This document shows positions 26,111 to 33,342 of a stretch of DNA of 34,484 bases, piece after piece. Each line of letters starts with the position of its first letter. Position 1 is the first letter of the stretch. The position numbers and the translations under genes were made by a program. Under the pieces are notes generated by a model. That model worked only from the letters and a program-made list of their open reading frames with translations. It was not told where the DNA came from and did no database searches. The stretch covers positions 2,922,710-2,957,193 of the forward strand of contig CP070666.1 in the NCBI GenBank assembly GCA_020351775.1, given 5' to 3'. Source of the stretch: Gemmatimonadota bacterium (GTDB lineage Bacteria; Gemmatimonadota; Gemmatimonadetes; Gemmatimonadales; GWC2-71-9).

Positions 26111-27655
26111 CTAGGTCGCGACCGGCATTCCCATCGCGGGCCAAATGAACCAGACGAACACCGCGAGTACGATGATCAGAAGAATGCTTGCAGGGATGCC
26201 TGTCCTGAAGAACTCGGCAGTGGTGAACTGCCTACTGGCGTATGCAATGGCGTTGGGGGCAGCGCCAACCAGAAGTAGGAACGGCATGCCCGCGGTCACG
26301 AGCGAGGCGAACAAGACCACCTCGGGTGCGACTCCCACGTAGGGAGCCATCACGAGCGCGACGGGCATGCTGATCGCTATTGCTGCCACGTTCATGATCA
26401 CATTCGTCATGACCAGTACAAATACCGCTATGCCCATCACGAACATCATCCAGTGGGATTCCTGGAACATCGTAAGCCAATTGACAGCCAGCCATTCTGC
26501 CGCGCCTGTCTCCCATAAACACAGGCCGATGCTCATTGCCCCGCCAAACAACAGGATGATGTTCCACGAAGTACCCTCTAGATCCTCGAGTTCCACGATC
26601 TTGAAGAGGAAGAAGAGCACCGTTGCCACTAGTATGATTGGCGCCTTGTCGATCGCTTCGAATGGAGGGATGAACGAGCGCAAGCTCAAAGTCACAATGG
26701 TGCCGAAAACGATGGTGAGAGCCAATGTCTCCTTGCGGGTGATGGGGCCGAGGCTCTGGTACAGCCGGTTCACGCGATCGCGCAACCCGGGTATGGTCTT
26801 CTTTTCTGGCGGGTAGTAGATCAGAAAATAGAGCCACAGCAGGAAGGTCATCACGGCGCCAACCGGCAGCATGTAGTAAGTCAGCTGGAAGAAGCTGATC
26901 GTCTCCTCAGTGAGCTCACGGTAGAACCCAATCGCCACTGCTCCTCTCGCGGCCCCGAGGAGTGTAATGATGCTGCCCGCACCCGCCACAAACGCCATTC
27001 CGATGAACAGCCCCTTGCCGAACTTGGTCGGCTCGGTCTTGTCAGTGTACAAGGCATACACTGCCATGAACAGTGGAAAGACCGTGGCTGCCACGGCCGT
27101 ATGTGCCATGATGAGCGTGAGTGCGGAAGTCATCACGAAACAGCCAAGGTAGATCATGCTGGTGCGTTCACCCACCAAGGACAGCATCTTGTACGCCATC
27201 CTCCGCGTGATCCCCGTCTTGGTGAAGACCATGCCAAACATCAGCGACCCGAAGATGAACCAGACCGAGGGAACCATGAAATCGGTGAAGGCATCTTCAG
27301 CGGAGCGAATCAAGAACAACGCCTGGACTACGCCTATGGTGATGCTGGTGACGCCAATCGGTATTACCTCGGTTACCCACCACGTAGCGGCAAGGAAGAA
27401 CAAGGCCAGGGCTGCCTTTCCCTCTCGCGACAGAGCGAACTCCTTACCGGCAGGATCCACCGCAGGCGGTAGCGTCGGGGCGAAGTACACGATGGCAAAC
27501 AGAGCCAAGCCTAGAAGGATGCAGAACAGTCTCTTACGGTCTATTCTCGCGCCCTTGGCGATTGAAGGACTTGGTAGTCCCCCGTCGGGTAGCTGCGTGT
27601 CCTTGTCTGTCATGGGTGCCACCCGTACGGCGTCCGGCGTTGCCTCTTCAGTCAT
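26111..27655 (-). CDS. DASS/SLC13-family anion (dicarboxylate or sulfate) transporter
   Basis: The 514-residue membrane protein has the DASS fold: WWVTEVIPIGVTS near the N-terminus, MTNVIMNVAAIAI for the second hairpin, and LLLVGAAPNAIAYA matching the usual TPPNAI segment. About twelve hydrophobic segments are present. Family members move di- and tricarboxylates or sulfate, usually with Na+. The first signature, normally SNT, is AHT here (Ala184-His185-Thr186), and the second, usually TNTATA-like, is TNVIMN. Specificity is therefore uncertain. The protein has a 40-residue cytoplasmic leader. It is the last gene of the signalling operon, 37 bp after the CBS gene. Confidence 0.9.
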   Translation of the reverse strand: MTEEATPDAVRVAPMTDKDTQLPDGGLPSPSIAKGARIDRKRLFCILLGLALFAIVYFAPTLPPAVDPAGKEFALSREGKAALALFFLAATWWVTEVIPIGVTSITIGVVQALFLIRSAEDAFTDFMVPSVWFIFGSLMFGMVFTKTGITRRMAYKMLSLVGERTSMIYLGCFVMTSALTLIMAHTAVAATVFPLFMAVYALYTDKTEPTKFGKGLFIGMAFVAGAGSIITLLGAARGAVAIGFYRELTEETISFFQLTYYMLPVGAVMTFLLWLYFLIYYPPEKKTIPGLRDRVNRLYQSLGPITRKETLALTIVFGTIVTLSLRSFIPPFEAIDKAPIILVATVLFFLFKIVELEDLEGTSWNIILLFGGAMSIGLCLWETGAAEWLAVNWLTMFQESHWMMFVMGIAVFVLVMTNVIMNVAAIAISMPVALVMAPYVGVAPEVVLFASLVTAGMPFLLLVGAAPNAIAYASRQFTTAEFFRTGIPASILLIIVLAVFVWFIWPAMGMPVAT

Positions 27656-27692
27656 GTGTTGGCTACCTCAATTGGTGCGACACGGGCCGCGG

Positions 27693-28220
27693 TCACTTCA
27701 GCAGTTGAGCAAGCTCGTGTATCATGTCAACCGAGCGCACGACGCCCACGAGGCGTTTCTTGTCGATGACCGGAATCAAGTACAGGTTGAGCGTTACCAT
27801 CTCATGGATGGCCTTCATGAGATGATCGTCCGCGTTGATTGTTGTCGGAATTGGCAGCATCACATCACTGACTGGCTTCCCAGCCTGTTGCCTAATACGG
27901 CTCACGGTTCGGTCGAACGGCAGCTCGGTTAGATTGGGATCGGCCGGGACGTCGAACCGCATCTTGCGATACTCCAGCGGCTGGCTGACCAAGAATTGTG
28001 GTTCCAAGCCCCTCATGATATCGCGCCGGCGTACGTATCCGACGAGTAGCTGTATTTCATCGAACACGAGCAGCAGCCGCGGCTGGGACTTGCGGCCACC
28101 CACGTCTAGTCGAGCGCTGTCAATGACCGCGATTGCCTCCGCCAGCGTGGCATTGTCTCGTACCGAGGGGTACTGGTCGATAGGAACCATGACCTCTCTA
28201 ACCTGCTTCATTGAGCCCAT
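27693..28220 (-). CDS. Two-CBS-domain protein
   Basis: The 175-residue soluble protein has one CBS motif at about residues 5-80 (VREVMVPIDQYPSV to LLVGYVRRRDIMRGL) and a second at about 115-175 (VSDVMLPIPTTI to RLVGVVRSVDMIHELAQLL), with an insert between them. CBS pairs usually bind adenine nucleotides and act as regulatory modules. Its position between a receiver gene (4 bp gap) and the DASS transporter (37 bp gap) suggests that it couples signalling or energy state to the transporter. This is inferred from context only. Confidence 0.88.
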   Translation of the reverse strand: MGSMKQVREVMVPIDQYPSVRDNATLAEAIAVIDSARLDVGGRKSQPRLLLVFDEIQLLVGYVRRRDIMRGLEPQFLVSQPLEYRKMRFDVPADPNLTELPFDRTVSRIRQQAGKPVSDVMLPIPTTINADDHLMKAIHEMVTLNLYLIPVIDKKRLVGVVRSVDMIHELAQLLK

Positions 28221-28224
28221 GAAC

Positions 28225-28656
28225 TTACCAACCCTTCTGGCGCATTATGTCCGATATCCTCTGCTCGATGCGCCTGTCATCTAGTTTGGTCTTCCTTCTG
28301 GCGGCGTCATCGATTTTGGCCACCAGCACCTCGATGTCTGCGGGCTTTTCGAGCAGGTCGAGCGCTCCCAGTTTCATTGCTTCGACCGCCTGATGGATAG
28401 TAGAGTGACCAGTCAACAGTATCACTTGTAAGTCCTTGTTGATCTCGAGCAATCCCCGCAGCGTTTCGACACCGTCCATGCCGGGCATCGCCATATCAAG
28501 GACGACGGCATCGAACACATGGCCACCCGCCTTTTCCAACGCGGTCTCGCCGCTCTGCGCAGTGTCGACCACGAGGCCACGCCTCTGCAGACGCTCCGCC
28601 AAGACCGTGACGAAGTCCTCTTCGTCATCGACCAGCAGGACCGTAATCTCACTCAT
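28225..28656 (-). CDS. Stand-alone response regulator receiver protein (first of two)
   Basis: The 143-residue product is one receiver domain: acidic pair Asp10-Asp11, phospho-acceptor Asp54 in VVLDMAMPGMDG, Thr in LLTGHS and Lys in EKP. The last 25 residues are a charged tail (RRKTKLDDRRIEQRI) with no recognisable output domain. It is likely phosphorylated by the kinase encoded upstream. GGAGGTG precedes the ATG, and a promoter candidate lies within the 96-bp gap before it. Confidence 0.92.
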   Translation of the reverse strand: MSEITVLLVDDEEDFVTVLAERLQRRGLVVDTAQSGETALEKAGGHVFDAVVLDMAMPGMDGVETLRGLLEINKDLQVILLTGHSTIHQAVEAMKLGALDLLEKPADIEVLVAKIDDAARRKTKLDDRRIEQRISDIMRQKGW

Positions 28657-28691
28657 CGTCTACACCTCCACCAATGGCTGGACTCGCAATC

Positions 28692-28720
28692 ATTATCGCT
28701 CATGACTGTCGCTGGAACAA
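28692..28720 (-). promoter_or_regulatory. Candidate internal promoter for receiver-CBS-DASS genes
   Basis: On the minus strand TTGTTC and GATAAT are separated by exactly 17 bp, in the only sizeable gap of the operon. The -10 matches consensus at five of six positions and the -35 at three. It could express the last three genes independently of the sensor kinase. Confidence 0.45.
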
Positions 28721-28752
28721 GTTGGGCTAGGAACCGATCCATCTCGTATCGG

Positions 28753-29148
28753 TCAGGTTTCTGTGTGATCCTTTTTTGCGTGGGAGCCAGCGTCTTGGAG
28801 CAATCGACACAGCACGCCTATGCTAACGGGCTTCACGAGGTAGTCGTAGGCTCCGAGCCGCATCCCTTCCTCTGCATCCCGCCTGGAGCCGTGTCCTGTG
28901 AGCATGAGTACCTGTGTGTCAGGATGAAGCTGCCTGATTCGCTTCAAGACTTCTAACCCTCCGAGGTCCGGCATCTTGACGTCCAGCAAGACGACATCAC
29001 AGGAGTGCTCGGCTAGATAGTCAAGGGCTGCCTCCCCTGAGGTGACGCCCTTGGTGCGGAATCCTCGGAGACCCAACCGCTCTCCTATTGCGCTGACCAG
29101 CTCTTGCTCGTCATCAACGATCAGAACCCGTAGGCCTTGCTCATGCAT
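28753..29148 (-). CDS. Stand-alone response regulator receiver protein (second of two)
   Basis: The 131-residue protein is a second single receiver domain with Asp12-Asp13, phospho-acceptor Asp56 in VVLLDVKMPDLGG, Thr in MLTGHG and Lys in VKP. There is no DNA-binding or enzymatic domain. Its start overlaps the end of the sensor kinase gene by 8 bp, so the two are probably translated together and this is the likeliest direct partner of the kinase. It resembles the other receiver only at the usual conserved positions, so they are not a recent duplication. Confidence 0.92.
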   Translation of the reverse strand: MHEQGLRVLIVDDEQELVSAIGERLGLRGFRTKGVTSGEAALDYLAEHSCDVVLLDVKMPDLGGLEVLKRIRQLHPDTQVLMLTGHGSRRDAEEGMRLGAYDYLVKPVSIGVLCRLLQDAGSHAKKDHTET

Positions 29149-30895
29149 CCGGCTCTCCCGTAGGCAGCGTTATGGTGAAACGCGTTCCCTTGCCGACCTC
29201 ACTGGTGACGTCGATGCTGCCACCGAGTTTCTTGACAATGCCGTACGTGATCGAAAGGCCCAGACCCGTGCCACTGCCTTCTTTAGTTGTGAAGAACGGG
29301 TCGAAGATGTGTGCTAGGTTCTCTTCGGCAATGCCAGCCCCGTTATCGGTTATGCTCACCGCCACGGAATGCTCGTCTAGCGGGTCTATGCCAATCTCGA
29401 TACGGCCTCCGTCCTCAACCGCCGCGAATGCGTTGTTGATGATGTTGAGGAATACCTGTTGCAGTTGGCCTTTGTCGCTGACCACACTGGGTGGCTCGCC
29501 CGAATAGTCGAACGCTACCTCAATCTGCCTGTAGCTGGCCTCCTTGCCAAGAAATCCTAGGACCTCCCGTAGGAGACGATCGAGATTGATCTTCTCGTGT
29601 TCCACCTCCATGTGTTTGGCAAACCCGAGGAGGTTATGGGTGATCCGGCCACACCGTCGTGCGGAGTTCAGGATCGAGTTCGTCAAGCTGAGTATCTTCT
29701 CGCGAGACGGGCGTTCTTTGGACCAAGTCATCAGATCCCTGAGCAAGCCCGCGCTCTGGTTGATGATGGCAATCGGGTTGTTGATCTCGTGTGCCACACC
29801 AGCGCTGAGCCGGCCGAGGGCGGCCATCTTGTTGGCGTACTCCAGCTCGTGGTAGTACACGGCCCGCTTCAGGTCCGCCTCCCGAGCGCGGTTGACAACA
29901 TACGTAGACCCACCGATCACGACCGCCACAATGAGAAGGATGCTGACTCCCATAAAGATCAGTAGATCACGCCGAAGCGACATCGACCCAGCATGAAGCG
30001 CCGTCCTTGGACTCACCAAGACCACCCTGAAGGGTGAACCTGCGACATCAGCGTAGCTGACGATGAGCGCTTGACCGGTACCGTCTTCGAGCTCCACTAG
30101 CGTAGCCTCAGAGCGGGCGGGGAGGGACGGTAGGAGGCTTGGCGCCAGTGCCTGACCATAATGCAGCGATGGTGTCTGTAGAACACCACTGCCGTTGATG
30201 AGGAACGCATCACTGGAGGCCTGCACGCCGAGCGAGTGGCAGCCTTGACACCGCGAGCCGTGATCGCGGTAGCCGAATGTCTCAAAGTTGCCCAGCCAGT
30301 GGATGGCGTTGGCATCGACGGCGGCGCGGAGCGTGAAGAGATGGCTGTCATCGCCTCTATGTTGTACGGCCATGTTGAAGTGTGGGACCCCAGTGTAATC
30401 CGTCACGACATCACTGACCGAGCTGCCCCCGACACGGAGTTGACGGTACCAATCGAAAAATGCGTAGTCCCTGCTGCGTAGATCGTGAGGCCCAGCATAG
30501 GAGATCTGAACACCGCGGTCGTCTATCAGGCCAAGGTCGATGACGTCCGTGTACGTTGTTTGAATGTCGGCCAAGATCCCGGTGAGAGTGTCAGAGCTCT
30601 GCAGTTCAGCAAGTGTGTTTTCGCGGGCAATTCTCTCGAGCATCGCGTGTCGCTGTGATAGGAAGGTGGCCATGGACTGTTGACCGAGTGCGACGAAGCG
30701 GAGCATAGGTCGAGTGATCTCAAAATTGAAGGCGTTGCGATACTGGCGGAAGTTGATCCCAGTCATTATCACAAGCGGTACTACCGCGACGATCGAAGTC
30801 AAGAGAACGGTGACGATCAACACCTTTCGGTAGCGGCGGTGGGCGATCGGCACTTCATCCTTGGCGATATTAGCTCTCGTGATTTGTTTGCTCAT
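29141..30895 (-). CDS. Membrane histidine kinase with c-type heme motif in its extracytoplasmic sensor domain
   Basis: I start at the ATG that overlaps the upstream stop as ATGA (30895), giving 584 residues; an ATG five codons earlier is also open. One membrane helix near 25-48 and another near 306-330 frame an extracytoplasmic domain of about 260 residues with dCache-like features (YAFFDWYRQL, SVSDVV, FLINGSGVLQTPS). Inside it lies CQGCH (Cys216, Cys219, His220), a canonical covalent heme c site. The cytoplasmic part has the HisKA box AGVAHEINNP (His369), NIINNAFAAVEDGG (N box), ITDNGAGI and GSGTGLGLSITYGIV, so the kinase appears active. Redox state or a gas bound to heme is the likely signal. 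Confidence 0.9.
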   Translation of the reverse strand: MSKQITRANIAKDEVPIAHRRYRKVLIVTVLLTSIVAVVPLVIMTGINFRQYRNAFNFEITRPMLRFVALGQQSMATFLSQRHAMLERIARENTLAELQSSDTLTGILADIQTTYTDVIDLGLIDDRGVQISYAGPHDLRSRDYAFFDWYRQLRVGGSSVSDVVTDYTGVPHFNMAVQHRGDDSHLFTLRAAVDANAIHWLGNFETFGYRDHGSRCQGCHSLGVQASSDAFLINGSGVLQTPSLHYGQALAPSLLPSLPARSEATLVELEDGTGQALIVSYADVAGSPFRVVLVSPRTALHAGSMSLRRDLLIFMGVSILLIVAVVIGGSTYVVNRAREADLKRAVYYHELEYANKMAALGRLSAGVAHEINNPIAIINQSAGLLRDLMTWSKERPSREKILSLTNSILNSARRCGRITHNLLGFAKHMEVEHEKINLDRLLREVLGFLGKEASYRQIEVAFDYSGEPPSVVSDKGQLQQVFLNIINNAFAAVEDGGRIEIGIDPLDEHSVAVSITDNGAGIAEENLAHIFDPFFTTKEGSGTGLGLSITYGIVKKLGGSIDVTSEVGKGTRFTITLPTGEPDA

Positions 30896-31566
30896 GATCG
30901 GGATCCCCATTCGACATCGGTCGAGGCAAAGGCGATCCGCAGGCTGCGGCCGGTGCTCTCTGCCTGTAGGGAAGCGCCGACATCGGCTGCAGCATTGTCC
31001 ACCGTGTTCCAGGCGGCTGACTGAGTCGGGTCAAGCTTGACAGCAATGCCTTGAAGGGAGCCTGCGAGATCTACCGACGCGAAGTCTGGCACTGCACTAG
31101 CCTGGATGCTCAGAACAGACGACTCGGGCAGTAATTCCAGATAGCACTCCATGGCCGCGTGAATCATCATGTATACCGTAAGCTGCTCGCCGAGCACTTG
31201 CACGTCCTGGTCGCATGGCGTCACCTGAACTGACACTCGTTTCTTCCTTGCACGGCGTTGGCACATTACGGCCACTCGCTCGGTCACCAGATTGAGGCTC
31301 GTTGACGGGCTCGGATCCTGGTAGGCCTGTACCAGTTGATGGAGCACAGCGGCAAGTTCAGCTGCGCGGTCCGCCTGAGGTCCGACGCGGCTCGCCAGGC
31401 TCTTGATCTTCTCGCGGTCCAGTGAGTTTGGATGACTGAGTGTCATCAAGTCGTCGACGAGTCCGACGGTCTCCATGACAATTGCGAGAACGTTGCGCAG
31501 CTCATGCGCCACGTCGGTGATCACGCTGGTCAGGAACTCCGCGCGTTGGCTATCGAGTATGCTCAT
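30892..31566 (-). CDS. Degenerate histidine-kinase-like protein (possible phosphotransferase)
   Basis: The 224-residue soluble product begins with a HisKA-like segment, ITDVAHELRNVLAIVMETVG, in which His21 is the expected phospho-acceptor, followed by a second helix near 55-85 to form a helical hairpin. The rest (about 90-215) has the size and rough pattern of a HATPase domain, but I find no N box (NxxxN), DxGxG or GxGxG. It may bind no ATP. ChpT of Caulobacter is a known precedent for a phosphotransferase derived from such a kinase. As the first gene of the operon, overlapping the sensor kinase by 4 bp, it could relay phosphate between the two receivers. Confidence 0.7.
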   Translation of the reverse strand: MSILDSQRAEFLTSVITDVAHELRNVLAIVMETVGLVDDLMTLSHPNSLDREKIKSLASRVGPQADRAAELAAVLHQLVQAYQDPSPSTSLNLVTERVAVMCQRRARKKRVSVQVTPCDQDVQVLGEQLTVYMMIHAAMECYLELLPESSVLSIQASAVPDFASVDLAGSLQGIAVKLDPTQSAAWNTVDNAAADVGASLQAESTGRSLRIAFASTDVEWGSRS

Positions 31567-31843
31567 CTCTGGTACAGCGGCATCTCTTCTTGATCGGCCA
31601 AAGGTTGTGCCGTATGTCGATTAACGATAATAGAAGCGTCGAATTGAGGCAGCCGGAGCCGCTCACCCAGAAGATATGCAGACCAGCCTCCGCTGAACGG
31701 CATTGAAGATCGGCGCGGGCGGAAGCAGGGATAGCTTACCCGGTCCGTCGACCCGGCGCGTGCGCGCCGGCGCGGTGGGGAGTCATCTGTATAAAGGGGG
31801 ACGCAGGAGTCGCTGCTCGACTCGCCGGGGGGCGTCGGGTGAG
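31567..31843. other. Intergenic region with GC palindrome and candidate weak terminator
   Basis: There is no supported gene here. CCGGCGCG-TG-CGCGCCGG (31753-31770) is a perfect inverted repeat. On the minus strand, downstream of the peroxiredoxin stop, GAGTCG-AGCAG-CGACTC can form a stem followed by a C/T-rich run, a possible weak terminator for the thioredoxin-peroxiredoxin transcript. The promoter of the signalling operon should lie at the low-coordinate end near a TATTAT on the minus strand at about 31627-31632. Confidence 0.35.
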
Positions 31844-32431
31844 CTATGGATCAAGGCTGAGATCCTTGAGGTACTTCACTACCCCTGCTGGAGTGGCATC
31901 CATTGCCTGGCGGCCGCTCTCCCAGTTGGCTGGGCATACCTCGCCCGTCGCCTCTACATGCCGCAACGCATCGAGACTACGTAGCGCGTCGTCCACGTTC
32001 CTTCCCAGGTCGAGGTCATTCACAACCTGGTGTCTGACGATGCCCTCGCGGTCCAGCAGGAAGGTTGCGCGTAGTGCGACCGCATCGTCTGTCAGGATGC
32101 CATAATCACGGGCGATCTGTTTTGTGATATCCGATACCAGTGGAAACCTGATCGGGCCGATACCGCCATCCTCCACCGGTGTGTTCTTCCATGCAAGGTG
32201 CGTATAGTGTGAGTCAACTGAAACACCAACTACTTCACATTCTCGGTCACAGAAGTCATCCAGCCGGCGATTGAACGCGAGGATCTCCGAAGGGCAGACA
32301 AATGTGAAATCCAGCGGATAGAAGAACAATACTACGTACTTCCCAAGCAGCGTCTCCAATGAGAAGTCCTGGCAGAACGTGTCGTCAGGCATGACCGCCG
32401 TCGCGGTGAATGCTGGTGCGCTCTGCCTCAC
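31844..32431 (-). CDS. Typical 2-Cys peroxiredoxin (AhpC/Prx1 type)
   Basis: The 195-residue cytoplasmic protein reduces hydrogen peroxide and organic hydroperoxides. Peroxidatic Cys46 is in PLDFTFVCPSE and resolving Cys166 is in GEVCPANW, so it should form the usual intersubunit disulfide. A YLKDL element near the end corresponds to the YF-type C-terminal helix of the family. The annotated GTG start lies eight bases after the thioredoxin stop. Homologues often begin a few residues earlier, so the true start is slightly uncertain. The thioredoxin gene just upstream is the natural reductant. Confidence 0.95.
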   Translation of the reverse strand: MRQSAPAFTATAVMPDDTFCQDFSLETLLGKYVVLFFYPLDFTFVCPSEILAFNRRLDDFCDRECEVVGVSVDSHYTHLAWKNTPVEDGGIGPIRFPLVSDITKQIARDYGILTDDAVALRATFLLDREGIVRHQVVNDLDLGRNVDDALRSLDALRHVEATGEVCPANWESGRQAMDATPAGVVKYLKDLSLDP

Positions 32432-32439
32432 CAGCGTGC

Positions 32440-32820
32440 TCAGCTTTCCTGATCTCCTTCTGCAGCGGCAGCCATCTCGCGCCTCAGCTCGTCCATGTCG
32501 AGGCCCTTGATCTTGGTGATCAGGTCTTCTAGGACGTGTTCCGGCAGCGAGCCAGGCTGGGATGCGATCATGATACGCTCACGAATCGCCACCAGAGTGG
32601 GGATGGAAACCACATCGAAGGCCTGGGCCAAATCCCCTGCCTCTTCGGTGTTGACTCGGCAGAACGTGATATCTGGATGTCTTGCAGCTGCGGCCTCGAA
32701 CACCGGCACAAACTCCTTGCAGGGAGGACACCACGGTGCCCAGAAATCGACCAGCACCGTATCGCGCTTGTCGAGCACTCGACCCAGCTCAGTCTCGTTG
32801 ACTAGTGTTATAATTGGCAT
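32440..32820 (-). CDS. Thioredoxin (WCPPC active site)
   Basis: The 126-residue protein has DFWAPWCPPCKEF with active Cys31 and Cys34, and cis-Pro74 in VSIPT. WCPPC replaces the classical WCGPC; this usually shifts the redox potential and is seen in several specialised thioredoxins. There is no signal peptide, so it acts in the cytoplasm. A charged 20-residue tail follows the fold. It is encoded directly before the peroxiredoxin (8-bp gap) and probably reduces it. There is no good ribosome binding site; a strong hairpin ends 12 bases before the ATG. Confidence 0.94.
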   Translation of the reverse strand: MPIITLVNETELGRVLDKRDTVLVDFWAPWCPPCKEFVPVFEAAAARHPDITFCRVNTEEAGDLAQAFDVVSIPTLVAIRERIMIASQPGSLPEHVLEDLITKIKGLDMDELRREMAAAAEGDQES

Positions 32821-32832
32821 CTCAGATGGCGG

Positions 32833-32857
32833 CGGGCGGGGGAGGTGCCCCCGCCCG
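32833..32857. other. Strong GC hairpin just before thioredoxin start
   Basis: CGGGCGGGGG-AGGTG-CCCCCGCCCG is a perfect 10-bp stem with a 5-nt loop. In the minus-strand transcript it lies between the small upstream gene and the thioredoxin ATG, leaving only 12 bases to the start codon. It lacks a T tract, so it may affect translation or message processing rather than terminate transcription. Confidence 0.55.
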
Positions 32858-32873
32858 TTAAAGCGTCCCAGAT

Positions 32874-33062
32874 TCAGCCGCCCTCCGCCATCTGGATGTC
32901 ACTGTGCGCGACGCATCCGTCCTTCCGAAAATCTTTGCTTTTGGGGTCAACGTCTGCGTCACACAGCCAGTACTCTCCGTCATCATCGACGTAGACCTTG
33001 ATCGGGCGGGTACCCGGTTTGAGTACGCCTTTGCCGATATGGAGCTTCTTAGATTCGGGCAC
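32874..33062 (-). CDS. Small conserved-looking protein of unknown function
   Basis: The 62-residue protein starts at a GTG behind AGAGGAAA. It is hydrophilic and contains GKGVLKPGTRPIKVYVDDDG and EYWLCDADVDP, with a second Cys in DGCVAHSD. The two Cys residues are 16 apart and not in a standard metal motif. Good ribosome binding site, codon use like its neighbours and position at the head of the thioredoxin-peroxiredoxin run support a real gene. A thiol or redox role is possible from context only. Confidence 0.6.
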   Translation of the reverse strand: MPESKKLHIGKGVLKPGTRPIKVYVDDDGEYWLCDADVDPKSKDFRKDGCVAHSDIQMAEGG

Positions 33063-33342
33063 GATAGATTTCCTCTTTTGGCAGCCAGTTTGATGTAAAG
33101 GTCACTCTACGCAACCAACACAGGAGAGAATACTCAGTGTTTCACGCCGTGTCCAGATTGCCAAATGTGCTTGATATTCAACTGCGTTCGATCGCGTGGA
33201 TATCACGTTGCCCAGCTTCATCCAGCTTGACTCCCCCGGGGCCGGTCCAAGAGTCATGTTTGTCGTGATACATGCATCGCGAGGGCGTCACTGCCAACTG
33301 CATCGACCGGTGTGTAGTACTGGTATGAGGGCGGTCGCGTTC

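Noticed and set aside
28225..29148. Recent duplication of the two receiver genes
   Set aside because: The proteins match only at generic receiver positions and differ in tails, so an ancient or independent origin is more likely.
31703..31984. Small plus-strand gene before the peroxiredoxin end
   Set aside because: It lies mostly in a GC palindrome and antisense to the peroxiredoxin C-terminus; no ribosome binding site or family likeness.
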